64,000 bases of DNA from Obesumbacterium proteus (GCF_001586165.1 NZ_CP014608.1:496001-560000); one strand, 5' to 3'; positions 40,277 to 48,803 are shown, numbered from the stretch's first letter. Numbers and translations: made by a program. The notes: generated by a model not told the origin, from the letters alone.

Positions 40277-40410
40277 GCCGCCAGCAGGGATGCTGGTGGC
40301 AGGCCGAGGGCGTACAGGATGTACGCTCTGAGACCGGTCGGCTAAACGACGCGGTAAAAAGCGCGCGAGTTGAGAGTCCCCGCGCAACGGGACTCTCACC
40401 GGACGCCGAC
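40277..40410 (+). repeat. structured intergenic element E3 (divergent family member)
   Basis: On the plus strand the order is: a 10-bp hairpin (40277-40300, loop GGGA in GCAGGGATGC); a 10-bp hairpin (40307-40329, tip ACAGGATGT, one G-T pair in each stem); AAAAAGCGCGCGAG; a perfect 10-bp hairpin (40371-40398, 8-nt loop); and CCGGACGCC. This is the layout of E1, E2 and E4 with little primary sequence in common. E2 and E3 stand head to head, 140 bp apart. Together they fill most of the 800-bp gap between phoU and the amino-acid transporter. The remaining 40411-40630 is A+T-rich upstream DNA. Confidence 0.75.
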
Positions 40411-40642
40411 GTCAGTGGCTTCATGGAAGTACTCATGCTGGCTGGCGGACGAAACCTTTCACTGTTCTAACATAGACGGTTTCTTAACCAGACTAAAACC
40501 TCACCGCTTACAACAAATTCATCTATTCATATCCTCTAATAGTATTTCCAGTTCTATGTGGGTTAAGCGTAATTTAATCCTGTCGCTAAAAATAAAGCCG
40601 CAAAAACATACTTCTGGGCACAATACCTTTAGGAGCTTTTCC

Positions 40643-41476
40643 ATGAAGCAACGCGTTCTCGTTCTGTCCTTGTTAGCCAGCCTTTCCGCTGTTTCTGGTT
40701 TGGCTCATGCCGATAAACTCGATGATATTCAAAAAGCTGGCGTTGTACGTATCGCCGTTTTTGATAGCAATCCACCGTTTGGTTATGTCGATCCACAAAC
40801 TAAAAAGCTGGTGGGTTATGACGTAGACGTTGCCGATGCCATTGGTAAAGCGTTGGGCGTGAAAGTTGAACTGCGTGCTACCAACCCTGCTAACCGAATC
40901 CCACTGTTAGCGTCTAAAAAAGTCGATTTGATCGCTGCGAACTTCACCATTACGCCAGAGCGCGCCAAAGAGGTGAATTTCAGCGTGCCGTATTTCCGTA
41001 CAGGACAAAAATTCATTGCCCACAAAGGCGTGTTGAAACAGCCTGACGATATCGCCAAGCTGCGTATCGGCGCTGATAAAGGCACCGTGCAGGAAATTAC
41101 GCTACGCGATAAATACCCAACCGCTAAAGTGATTTCCTACGATGACACGCCTCTGGCGTTTGCCGCGCTGAGAAACGGCAACGTTCAGGCGATTACCCAA
41201 GACGATGCCAAATTGGTTGGGCTGCTAGCCAACGTACCAGAAGCAGCAAAAGCTGATTTTGAAATCTCACCTTTCAGCATCACCAAAGAGTATCAAGGCA
41301 TTGGCTTGCCAAAAGGCGAAGATCGTCTGACGACTAAAGTGAATACCGTGTTGGAAGGTCTGGAGAAAGATGGTCAGGCCGAGAAGATTTACGATCGCTG
41401 GTTTGGCCCAGAAACAAAATCTGCCCAGCCACGTGGTGATTTTAAAATTGGCCCTGTTGATATCAGCAAGTCCTAA
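40643..41476 (+). CDS. polar amino-acid ABC transporter substrate-binding protein
   Basis: This is a 277-residue precursor of an SBP_bac_3 family receptor. The signal peptide covers residues 1-23 (ending GLAHA before DKLDD). The mature part shows the cluster-3 signature GYDVDVADAIGKAL, then NPANRIPLLASKKVDLIAANF and TITPERAKEVNFSVPYF, which line the amino-acid pocket. ATG 40643 follows AGGAG; a frame open from 40370 runs back through element E3 and is rejected. Two permease genes follow but no ATPase gene. The ligand is not clear; a polar or acidic amino acid is likely. Confidence 0.9.
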   Translation: MKQRVLVLSLLASLSAVSGLAHADKLDDIQKAGVVRIAVFDSNPPFGYVDPQTKKLVGYDVDVADAIGKALGVKVELRATNPANRIPLLASKKVDLIAANFTITPERAKEVNFSVPYFRTGQKFIAHKGVLKQPDDIAKLRIGADKGTVQEITLRDKYPTAKVISYDDTPLAFAALRNGNVQAITQDDAKLVGLLANVPEAAKADFEISPFSITKEYQGIGLPKGEDRLTTKVNTVLEGLEKDGQAEKIYDRWFGPETKSAQPRGDFKIGPVDISKS

Positions 41477-41535
41477 TCAATTCTGAATAAGTGCGGCCGC
41501 GCTGCTGTGTCTAGGCGTGGTCGCATTCCCGTATG

Positions 41536-41572
41536 ACTTGGAATAGCCGTTACCGAGGCGGTTATTCCAAGT
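41536..41572 (+). terminator. hairpin between the binding protein and permease genes
   Basis: A stem of about 14 bp (10-bp core ACTTGGAATA / TATTCCAAGT, extended by CCG/CGG with G-T pairs) with a loop of about 9 nt lies in the 120-bp gap. No T run follows. Such intra-operon hairpins often protect the binding-protein mRNA 3' end, so that more receptor than permease is made. That role is an inference. Confidence 0.6.
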
Positions 41573-41599
41573 GGTTTAGGAATATCGCGATCGGTGAGC

Positions 41600-42343
41600 A
41601 TGATGAACGGACAATCTTTTTACGATGTAATTCTGGCACCGCAGTATCTGCATTGGCTGTGGTCTGGGTTTCTGATTACGCTGGTTATATCTGCGTGTAC
41701 GGTCGTTCTTGCTACCTTGCTTGGCCTGATATTAGCGGCGTTGCGTGATAGTCCACAGCGTTGGCTGAGTTTGCCGGTTGTGGCCTACAGCTCGGTTTTT
41801 CGCAACACGCCGCTGCTGGTTCAGCTCTTTTTCTGGTACTTCGGCGCAGGACAACTTCTACCTTCCGTTGTGATGCAGTGGCTAAATACGCCGCATGAAT
41901 GGGTGATAGGTGGATGGACTCTTGCATGGCCGTCGTTTGAGTTTTTGGCCGGTTTAGTTGGCCTAACGCTGTATTCCGCAGCGTTTATTTCTGAAGAGAT
42001 CCGCGCAGGAATTCGCGGTGTGGCAAGTGGGCAAAAACAGGCCTCGCAGGCGCTAGGGCTAAGCCTTTGGCAGAGCATGCGTTATGTCGTACTGCCGCAG
42101 GCGGTGAAGATTGCTATGCCGCCGCTATTAGGGCAGTACATGAATATCATCAAGAACTCTTCGTTAACCATGGCCATCGGTGTGGCGGAGCTTTCGTATG
42201 CTTCACGGCAGGTAGAGACAGAAACGCTAAAAACATTCCAAGCGTTTGGCGTTGCGACCCTACTGTACGTATTAATTATTGCGCTGATGGAAGGTTGGGG
42301 CATGTGGTACCAGCAGCGTCGCCGGATGCAGGAGCGCTATTAG
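41600..42343 (+). CDS. amino-acid ABC transporter permease (HisM type), first
   Basis: This inner-membrane permease of about 247 residues belongs to the HisMQ family with about five helices. The docking loop is EEIRAGIRGVASGQKQASQALGL, a clear EAA motif, and LPQAVKIAMPPLLGQYMNIIKNSSL is the family end. The ATG at 41600 (or 41603) follows GGTGAG; a GTG at 41594 is also possible. It ends one base before the second permease gene. With that protein it should form a heterodimer served by an ATPase encoded elsewhere. Confidence 0.9.
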   Translation: MMNGQSFYDVILAPQYLHWLWSGFLITLVISACTVVLATLLGLILAALRDSPQRWLSLPVVAYSSVFRNTPLLVQLFFWYFGAGQLLPSVVMQWLNTPHEWVIGGWTLAWPSFEFLAGLVGLTLYSAAFISEEIRAGIRGVASGQKQASQALGLSLWQSMRYVVLPQAVKIAMPPLLGQYMNIIKNSSLTMAIGVAELSYASRQVETETLKTFQAFGVATLLYVLIIALMEGWGMWYQQRRRMQERY

Positions 42344-42344
42344 A

Positions 42345-43079
42345 ATGGATTTCACCGTTATTCACGATAACCTCAGCTATCTGCTGTGGGGACAATTTCC
42401 CGATGGTCCCTTAGGGGGCGCTGCGTTAACGCTGGTGATGAGCCTGATTGCCGGGCTGATTTCTGCCGTGTTGGGCACGCTGTTGGGAATTTGCTTGGCG
42501 ATGTCGCGGGGCTGGCTGGGCGCGGTCTTGGCGACGGTGCTGGGATTTTTCCGCGCCATTCCGGTAATCATGCTGATCTTCTGGACTTACTTCCTTCTTC
42601 CGATCGTCTTTGGCGTTGATATACCCGAGATCACCACGGTAGTTTGCGCGCTAGCATTGATCGCATCAGCCTATTTGGCTCATGCCGTTGCGGCTGGGAT
42701 ACACGCTGTAGGGCGCGGACAATGGCAGGCTGGGCTTTCTCTGGGGTTAAATCGCTGGCAGGTTTTGGGCAATGTGGTGTTGCCTCAGGCGCTGCGAATG
42801 ATGGTTCCATCGTTTATTAATCAATGGATTTCATTAATTAAGGATACTTCGCTGGCGTATATCGTGGGCGTGAGTGAACTAACGTTCCTCGCTACACAGG
42901 TTAACAATCGCAGCATGGTGTATCCGATGGAAGTGTTTATGTTTGTAGCGGGTGTCTATTTCGTGATGTGTCTTGCGCTGGATGTGGCTGCCAACCAGCT
43001 GAGTCGGCGTTTTACGTCGCAAAATATCGTAGTAAAACGCCGCTGGTGGCAGTTGAAACCTGCGTTACCGGCAAGCTAA
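42345..43079 (+). CDS. amino-acid ABC transporter permease (HisM type), second
   Basis: This is a 244-residue partner of the preceding permease. The EAA-type loop reads AHAVAAGIHAVGRGQWQAGLSLGL, and NVVLPQALRMMVPSFINQWISLIKDTSL follows. It starts one base after the stop of its neighbour, so translation is probably coupled. It ends 2 bp before the stop of convergent yieH, so no ATPase gene can follow in this operon. Confidence 0.9.
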   Translation: MDFTVIHDNLSYLLWGQFPDGPLGGAALTLVMSLIAGLISAVLGTLLGICLAMSRGWLGAVLATVLGFFRAIPVIMLIFWTYFLLPIVFGVDIPEITTVVCALALIASAYLAHAVAAGIHAVGRGQWQAGLSLGLNRWQVLGNVVLPQALRMMVPSFINQWISLIKDTSLAYIVGVSELTFLATQVNNRSMVYPMEVFMFVAGVYFVMCLALDVAANQLSRRFTSQNIVVKRRWWQLKPALPAS

Positions 43080-43081
43080 AA

Positions 43082-43747
43082 CTATTTGGTCAGTGACCAA
43101 CCACGCTCACGCCATAACTCTGGCAGCAGGCTGAGATCGTCAAAAGAAGTCACCAGTGGATGCTCAATCACTGGGTTATGGGCGTCGCCGCAGTAGTAGA
43201 ACACCGGAATACCGGCGGCAATACCCGATTGCACGCCTGATGGTGAATCATCCACTAAAATACACTCTTTAATATCGACGCCCATCTCTTTGGCTGCGTG
43301 GAACATCAGGTCAGGGTCGGGCTTCCAGCTCTGAATATCGTAGCCGCTGTAGAGTCGGTCACCAAAATAGTCCAACATTCCGGTTGAGCCCAATGAATTT
43401 TGCATTTTACTGACCGGTCCATTGGACGTGGTGCACATTGGCACCGTTATCTGTGACAGCAACGATTCTGCATGGGGAATCGGCTTCAATTCTGTGGTGA
43501 ATAGGCGAGCGACTTCATCGCGGTAAATTTGCTCCATTTCATCACGATCGGACTCGAAAGCATGTTCTTGTTTGATGCGCTCGATGATCTCGTAGAGCTT
43601 AACGCCTTTGAATTCCTTGAAAACGCGATCCAATGACAGATGTACACCGTAATGGGCGAACATATGAACGTAAGCTTTGCTGCACAGATATTCGCTGTCA
43701 ACCAGCGTGCCGTCACAGTCGAAGAAAATACAATTGATAGATGTCAT
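43082..43747 (-). CDS. yieH: HAD-family phosphatase YieH (6-phosphogluconate phosphatase)
   Basis: This 221-residue HAD subfamily IA hydrolase equals E. coli YieH in length. Motif I is FFDCDGTLVDSE, motif II is TTSNGP, motif III includes the Lys of SWKPDP, and motif IV is ILVDDSPSG. E. coli YieH removes phosphate from 6-phosphogluconate and similar sugars. It lies 71 bp downstream of ade on the same strand, separated by a hairpin. The stop nearly touches that of the convergent permease. Confidence 0.92.
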   Translation of the reverse strand: MTSINCIFFDCDGTLVDSEYLCSKAYVHMFAHYGVHLSLDRVFKEFKGVKLYEIIERIKQEHAFESDRDEMEQIYRDEVARLFTTELKPIPHAESLLSQITVPMCTTSNGPVSKMQNSLGSTGMLDYFGDRLYSGYDIQSWKPDPDLMFHAAKEMGVDIKECILVDDSPSGVQSGIAAGIPVFYYCGDAHNPVIEHPLVTSFDDLSLLPELWRERGWSLTK

Positions 43748-43772
43748 TGGGCTTCCTTGTTTTTCATGGCAA

Positions 43773-43793
43773 ACGGCAGCCTAGCGCTGCCGT
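43773..43793 (-). terminator. possible terminator after ade
   Basis: An 8-bp perfect stem (ACGGCAGC / GCTGCCGT) with a 5-nt loop lies between ade and yieH. On the minus strand it is followed only by TTGCC, so termination would be partial at best and yieH may be read through. Confidence 0.45.
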
Positions 43794-43818
43794 CGTCAGA
43801 GATAAACCAGTGCCCAGT

Positions 43819-45594
43819 TTAATCGCTTAAGGCAGAAAAGCGAGTCTCAGTAAATGCGAAGCGATCGACGTCAAACAACCCTAAGCTGGTTAATTTCAGT
43901 GAAGGGATCACCGGCAAAGATAAAAACGCCATTTGAATAAACGGCTCATTTAGCGTTACGCCACAGCGGCGACAGGCATTTTTCAGATGGGTGATATCAT
44001 CGGCGATCTCTGCCGCGGATTTGTCACTCATCAAGCCTGCAATCGGCAGCGAAAGATGGCTTTTTACCTCGCCTTCATCGGCAACGCACAAACCACCACC
44101 CTGTGAAATCAACTGGTTAACGGCGACAGCCATATCGCGCGCATGATGACCGATCACCACGATATTATGACTATCATGGCTTACGGTTGCCGCCATGGCG
44201 CCGCGTTTAAGGCCAAAGTTTTGCAGTAAACCTAAGGCGGGCGGTTTTTGATGACCGTAGCGTTCCATGACCGCAATTTTGCAGACATCATCGTGATCGA
44301 AACGCTCGCCCTGCCAAATAACGGGAAGCTCGCAGGTAATCAGTTCATTTGGGATCACCTGTATTGCCCGATAGCGTTCACCGATGTCCAATGGAAGCGT
44401 TAGCGCGGATTCATCAACCGGCGTGCGTTGAATTGTATTTTGCGTCGGTGGCTGGGTTTGCTGATAACGCAGTTCGCTCGTTGCGGTGAGTTGTTGGCTA
44501 TCAACCTGCTTTCCTCCGGCAATGACCTGCTGAATTTCAACCTTCTGCACATCATTGAGTAAAACGATATCCGCTCTTTTACCCGGAGCAATAAGCCCCA
44601 GACGTTTTAAGCCGAAATGCCGCGCCGCAGACCAGCTTGCGACGCGATAGGCAACGTGAACCGGTATGCCATGCTGATTAATTAGGCGATGAATGAGGGC
44701 GTTGATATGGCCTTCATGCGCAATTTCCCACGGGTTGCGGTCGTCGGTACAGAGCATGCACTGTGGGCTACTAAATTCAGTAATCAGCGGCGCTAGCGTA
44801 TCCAGATTGCGTGCAGCGGAGCCCTCTCGCATCATGAGCGCCATACCCAGAGACAGTTTTTCTCGCCCTTCTTGTAGCATGAGTGTTTCGTGGCAGTTTT
44901 CTACGCCAGCCGCCAGATATCCGTTAAGGTCTTTGCCGCTTAACATGGGGCTGTGGCCATCAAGGGTTAAATGGCGAAAGGCATCCAGCTTGTCCATGAT
45001 GTCGCTGTCCCCAGCAATAACACCGGGAAAGTTCATCATTTCCGCCAACCCAAGGACGTGCGAGTGATCGCGGTATTTCAGCATTTCATCTAAAGGAAAC
45101 TCGGCTCCGTTGATGTCGCTACCGGCTAGCGCGGGCACGCACGAGCTAATTTGCACGAACTGATTTTGTTGCGCCTGTTCCGCGCAGCGTAAAAACCATT
45201 CCAACCCTTGCTTACCCATCACGTTCACAATCTCGTGGGGGTCGCAGACAATGCTGGTTACGCCCAAAGGTAACGTTGCGCTTTCAAACGTTATTGGCGT
45301 CATCATGCTAGATTCAATATGCAGGTGAGAATCAATAAATCCCGGTACTGCAATAGCGTTATTGGCGTCAATCCTGCGATGGGCTACGGCACCGGCATAG
45401 GCGGGACCAACGCCAGCAATATTTGCACCACAAATGACAATAGGGCCTAGCAGTTCGCCACCGTTTATCAGATCGAGAATGCGAACATTGTCAATAATGC
45501 AGTCAGCGGCCTCATCGCCGCGTGAAACGGCCAGAAGGCGGATCATTTCTTCACGCGAAAGCGATTGCGTATGCTTATTATTTATCCCTTCCAT
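43819..45594 (-). CDS. ade: adenine deaminase
   Basis: Ade converts adenine to hypoxanthine and ammonia in purine salvage. The 591 residues (E. coli 588) form a metal-dependent amidohydrolase. The metal ligands are in PGFIDSHLHIESSMM, the conserved DPHEIVNVMG follows, and CTDDRNPWEIAHEGH and VSHDSHNIVVIG are characteristic of adenine deaminase. The gene is divergent from the adenine permease adeP with a 219-bp gap, so import and first step of use are side by side. In E. coli the deaminase gene is elsewhere (next to yicO). Confidence 0.95.
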   Translation of the reverse strand: MEGINNKHTQSLSREEMIRLLAVSRGDEAADCIIDNVRILDLINGGELLGPIVICGANIAGVGPAYAGAVAHRRIDANNAIAVPGFIDSHLHIESSMMTPITFESATLPLGVTSIVCDPHEIVNVMGKQGLEWFLRCAEQAQQNQFVQISSCVPALAGSDINGAEFPLDEMLKYRDHSHVLGLAEMMNFPGVIAGDSDIMDKLDAFRHLTLDGHSPMLSGKDLNGYLAAGVENCHETLMLQEGREKLSLGMALMMREGSAARNLDTLAPLITEFSSPQCMLCTDDRNPWEIAHEGHINALIHRLINQHGIPVHVAYRVASWSAARHFGLKRLGLIAPGKRADIVLLNDVQKVEIQQVIAGGKQVDSQQLTATSELRYQQTQPPTQNTIQRTPVDESALTLPLDIGERYRAIQVIPNELITCELPVIWQGERFDHDDVCKIAVMERYGHQKPPALGLLQNFGLKRGAMAATVSHDSHNIVVIGHHARDMAVAVNQLISQGGGLCVADEGEVKSHLSLPIAGLMSDKSAAEIADDITHLKNACRRCGVTLNEPFIQMAFLSLPVIPSLKLTSLGLFDVDRFAFTETRFSALSD

Positions 45595-45813
45595 GTTAAT
45601 TCACGCTCCTTAAAATTGTTTTTATCATATTGATATTAATCTGTTTTTATTTATATAGACGCATTATATGAGAGCCTAAATGGCTCTACGTGATACCGCT
45701 CACTAAAATGACGAGTAAAAAAACATCTAGAAATCTGTGTGACGGGGATCATTATTTAGCGCTTTTGGTATAGGATACTCTCCCAAAGCCAATATCCATC
45801 CGGATTTAATAGA
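45595..45813 (+). promoter_or_regulatory. ade-adeP divergent intergenic region
   Basis: This 219-bp gap must hold both promoters. A 6-bp perfect hairpin AGAGCC-TAAAT-GGCTCT lies near 45670-45686, and TGTGACGGGGATCATTA near 45740 resembles half of a CRP site. I see no PurR palindrome (ACGCAAACGTTTGCGT type) and no purine riboswitch core. Confidence 0.35.
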
Positions 45814-47151
45814 ATGAATAATTCAACTTCAAACTCTGCTCAAGGGCAGGGGCTGTTTGAGCGTGTCTTCAAATTGCAGGAGCATGGCACCACCGCAAGG
45901 ACTGAGGTGATCGCCGGTATCACCACGTTTTTGACCATGGTGTATATCGTTTTCGTCAACCCGCAAATCCTCGGTGCCGCAGGTATGGATACACAGGCTG
46001 TATTCGTTACCACCTGTCTGATCGCTGCTTTCGGTAGTATTTTCATGGGCCTGCTGGCTAACTTACCGGTCGCGCTGGCTCCTGCTATGGGGCTGAATGC
46101 CTTCTTTGCCTTTGTCGTCGTTGGCGCTATGGGGCTGACATGGCAGGTTGGTATGGGCGCTATTTTCTGGGGCGCCGTTGGCCTGTTGTTGCTGACCATT
46201 TCCCGCATCCGTTACTGGATGATTGCGAATATCCCGATGAGCCTGCGTGTAGGTATCACCAGTGGTATTGGTTTGTTTATCGCAATGATGGGGCTGAAAA
46301 ATGCCGGGATCATTGTGCCGAACAAAGATACGCTGGTTGCCGTTGGAGATCTGACCTCTCACAGCGTTTTGCTGGGGGCTTTAGGTTTCTTTATCATCGC
46401 GATTTTGTCATCCCGTAGCTTCCATGCCGCCGTATTGGTTTCCATCGTAGTGACCACACTTATCGGCTGGGCGCTGGGTGATGTGCAGTATTCCGGTTTG
46501 TTCTCCATGCCACCGAACGTGACCAGCGTTGTGGGTCAGGTAGATTTGTCTGGCGCGTTAAACATTGGTCTGGCGGGCGTGATTTTCTCCTTCATGCTGG
46601 TAAACCTGTTTGACTCATCTGGCACATTGATTGGTGTAACGGATAAAGCTGGGCTGGCGGATAAGAGCGGTAAATTCCCGCGCATGAAGCAGGCGCTGTA
46701 TGTCGATAGTATCAGCTCCGTCGTGGGCTCTTTCATTGGTACGTCATCGGTAACTGCTTATATCGAAAGCACCTCTGGTGTTTCCGTGGGTGGCCGTACA
46801 GGATTAACCGCAGTGGTGGTCGGCATTCTGTTCCTGCTGGTGATTTTCCTTTCTCCGTTGGCCGGAATGGTTCCTGCTTATGCTGCGGCAGGCGCGCTGA
46901 TTTATGTGGGCGTATTGATGACGTCTAGCCTGTCTCGCGTGAAGTGGGACGATTTGACTGAAGCCGTACCGGCGTTTATCACTGCGGTCATGATGCCGTT
47001 TAGCTTCTCGATCACGGAAGGTATCGCGCTTGGCTTTATCTCTTATTGCATCATGAAGTTAGGTACCGGCCGCTGGCGTGAAATCAGCCCATGCGTGGTA
47101 ATTGTAGCGCTGCTGTTTGTGCTGAAAATTGTATTTGTTGATGCGCATTAA
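45814..47151 (+). CDS. adeP: adenine permease AdeP (NCS2/AzgA family)
   Basis: This 445-residue proton/adenine symporter has the same length as E. coli AdeP (PurP, YieG), with about fourteen membrane segments. The NCS2/AzgA signature ALAPAMGLNAFFAFVVV is at about residues 90-106, and DSSGTLIGVTDKAGL and TSSVTAYIESTSGVSVGGRTG line the transport core. The N-terminus EHGTTARTEVIAGITTFLT and the end IVFVDAH agree with AdeP rather than AdeQ. It is divergent from ade and followed by a large hairpin structure. Confidence 0.95.
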   Translation: MNNSTSNSAQGQGLFERVFKLQEHGTTARTEVIAGITTFLTMVYIVFVNPQILGAAGMDTQAVFVTTCLIAAFGSIFMGLLANLPVALAPAMGLNAFFAFVVVGAMGLTWQVGMGAIFWGAVGLLLLTISRIRYWMIANIPMSLRVGITSGIGLFIAMMGLKNAGIIVPNKDTLVAVGDLTSHSVLLGALGFFIIAILSSRSFHAAVLVSIVVTTLIGWALGDVQYSGLFSMPPNVTSVVGQVDLSGALNIGLAGVIFSFMLVNLFDSSGTLIGVTDKAGLADKSGKFPRMKQALYVDSISSVVGSFIGTSSVTAYIESTSGVSVGGRTGLTAVVVGILFLLVIFLSPLAGMVPAYAAAGALIYVGVLMTSSLSRVKWDDLTEAVPAFITAVMMPFSFSITEGIALGFISYCIMKLGTGRWREISPCVVIVALLFVLKIVFVDAH

Positions 47152-47164
47152 TCGCGCTTGAAGT

Positions 47165-47237
47165 AAGCCCCTCAGAATATCCCATTTGCTGGGATTAGCC
47201 TCTCCCTGAGAAGAGAGAGGCTGGGAAGGGGCTTTTT
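47165..47237 (+). terminator. three-helix terminator structure after adeP
   Basis: An outer 8-bp stem (AAGCCCCT 47165-47172 / AGGGGCTT 47227-47234) encloses two hairpins. One is ATCCCA/TGGGAT with loop TTTGC (47179-47195); the other is AGCCTCTC/GAGAGGCT (47197-47222). A T run ends the outer stem. It can act as an intrinsic terminator for adeP and would form a three-way junction. Confidence 0.75.
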
Positions 47238-47288
47238 AGTTCTGCTTACCCATTCCCTTCTCTATCAACCACTTCTCTCACTTCTCTA

Positions 47289-47855
47289 TCAACCGACGCG
47301 GCGCACATAATCTGCAAATGCAGACAGCTGTTTGCCCAAGAACTCAATGGTTGAAGTATCCGTTAACGTGCCCTTCTGCTCATCGACTTTGCTCTGGATC
47401 ACGCCACCCATAAACTCAGGTTTGTTCATTACCTGACAGTCTAAGAACACCAAAATCTGGCGCAGATGATACTGGCAGCGCGCACCGCCAACCGGTCCCA
47501 TTGAGCTGGTTTGGATTGCCACAGGCTTTCCAGCTAACGGCTGATTTGGCAGACGAGAGATCCAATCGATAGCGTTTTTCAGGCCGCCCGGAACGGAGTA
47601 GTTATATTCAGGGGTGACGATGATAACGCCATCCGCCTGACGAATTTGCTCGGCAATCGCCTCAATTTGAGCAGGGAAGCCTTCATCCTGTTGGCGATCT
47701 GCGTCATAGAGAGGGATATCGCGAATAGATGGCAAAGCTTCAATGGTTACGCCCTCAGGCGCTAAGCCTGGTAGCGCATTAGCGACGATCCCATTGTAGG
47801 AACCTTTACGTAGGCTACCGAGTAAAGTAACAATTTTCAGTGGTTTATCTGACAT
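47289..47855 (-). CDS. chrR: NAD(P)H-dependent FMN reductase / quinone reductase ChrR
   Basis: This 188-residue flavodoxin-like reductase equals E. coli ChrR (YieF) in length. The FMN phosphate loop is LLGSLRKGSYNG, and PEYNYSVPGGLKNAIDW is the ring-binding loop. The E. coli enzyme reduces quinones and, in vitro, chromate. It is convergent with adeP here; in E. coli the two genes are co-oriented neighbours. GGAG lies 7 bp before its ATG. Confidence 0.93.
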   Translation of the reverse strand: MSDKPLKIVTLLGSLRKGSYNGIVANALPGLAPEGVTIEALPSIRDIPLYDADRQQDEGFPAQIEAIAEQIRQADGVIIVTPEYNYSVPGGLKNAIDWISRLPNQPLAGKPVAIQTSSMGPVGGARCQYHLRQILVFLDCQVMNKPEFMGGVIQSKVDEQKGTLTDTSTIEFLGKQLSAFADYVRRVG

Positions 47856-47954
47856 AAGTTCTCCATTTCTTGATGTAATATAACCGGATATGTAGAACTC
47901 ATCTTAGATCAATAATCAATCATAGAGTAGATAAGTTGTTATCAGACTTATCAT

Positions 47955-48689
47955 TTAAGCGGTTTGTATTGGTGTGTTGCTGGTAAAGCGCAAATAGGAT
48001 GCCGACTCTTTCAGCTCAGCCTGCTTCTCTGCGGTGATATTGACCAGTTGGTTTTCTTCTTGATCCATCAACCAATAATTAAGCTGCCCCAACGTGGGTG
48101 ATTTACTGCACGCCCACGCGATTTCGCCCTGTATTGCGCTAATGGTTTTGACCTGTGGCGTTACCGTTGAACGCAGCTTTCCTGCCCCCGGCAAAAGGCG
48201 TAGCGTTTGCAAACCGCTGGTACCCAGCCCTGAGATCTTAAGAACCGATTCACGGATAGCCCAAAGTTGAGTTGTCGCTTCCAAACGATCGGCTTGACCA
48301 TCGATCCAAATTTTTTCGCCGCTGGTAATATACTGTTGCTGAAGGTGAATAAAACCGCCCTGACGCGCTCGGATAATTTCGACGTCCATGCCGACTTTTC
48401 CGTTGGTGCCAAGCATCAATGCGATGACGCTACCCGCGTACCCCAAGCTAAAGTCGGGAAGCGTTGGATCAACAAAGCACGGTCTCCCGCTGGGCGCAAC
48501 GGCCAAACGCGGTAATTTTTCATAGCCATAAAGTTGAAACATGAGCTCTGCGAGCAATGCTCGGCCATGTAAAAAACGTTCACGGCGCTTAGGTGAGTAG
48601 TGAAGCGAGGTGGTTATCAGATCGTCGGTGAGACGATGCACGTTTAAAGGCTGGTTGGATAGATACCACCAAGCAAAATGATTATCCAT
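47955..48689 (-). CDS. yieE: 4'-phosphopantetheinyl transferase superfamily protein YieE
   Basis: This 244-residue protein resembles E. coli YieE. It has the Sfp-type layout: an early RRERFLHGRALLAELM segment, the Mg-binding GMDVEI near residue 100, and WAIRESVLKISG matching the W-x-x-(K/R)-E-x-x-x-K motif. Such enzymes load carrier proteins with phosphopantetheine. The central Glu and Lys are present, so activity is possible. No carrier-protein or synthase gene is nearby, so its substrate is unknown. Confidence 0.85.
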   Translation of the reverse strand: MDNHFAWWYLSNQPLNVHRLTDDLITTSLHYSPKRRERFLHGRALLAELMFQLYGYEKLPRLAVAPSGRPCFVDPTLPDFSLGYAGSVIALMLGTNGKVGMDVEIIRARQGGFIHLQQQYITSGEKIWIDGQADRLEATTQLWAIRESVLKISGLGTSGLQTLRLLPGAGKLRSTVTPQVKTISAIQGEIAWACSKSPTLGQLNYWLMDQEENQLVNITAEKQAELKESASYLRFTSNTPIQTA

Positions 48690-48721
48690 AGTCGCTCCCT
48701 GATTTACGGATGGATTGGTGG

Positions 48722-48803
48722 ATATACCTGTGATATTTCAAGCTGCATTTTACTGGCTGCGTGGCTTGTCGCCTCAATGCGACTCGAATTATTTTGGGTA
48801 TAT
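48722..48803. repeat. shortened ERIC-like element
   Basis: This 82-bp element has terminal inverted repeats ATATACC / GGGTATAT. Its outer parts agree with the ERIC element at 56878-57004: CTGTGATATTTCAAGCTGCA on one side, CAACTCGAATTATT (here CGACTCGAATTATT) on the other. The ERIC core containing the CTGGGGTGAGCG segment is absent. It lies 33 bp upstream of yieE, in the gap between yieE and the TVP38-type gene. Confidence 0.75.

Noticed and set aside
40370..40642. 91-residue N-terminal extension of the amino-acid binding protein
   Set aside because: It reads back through element E3, whereas a signal peptide with a good AGGAG begins at ATG 40643.
45595..45813. Purine riboswitch or PurR site upstream of adeP
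   Set aside because: The hairpin AGAGCC/GGCTCT is present, but the conserved purine-riboswitch junction and the PurR palindrome are not.
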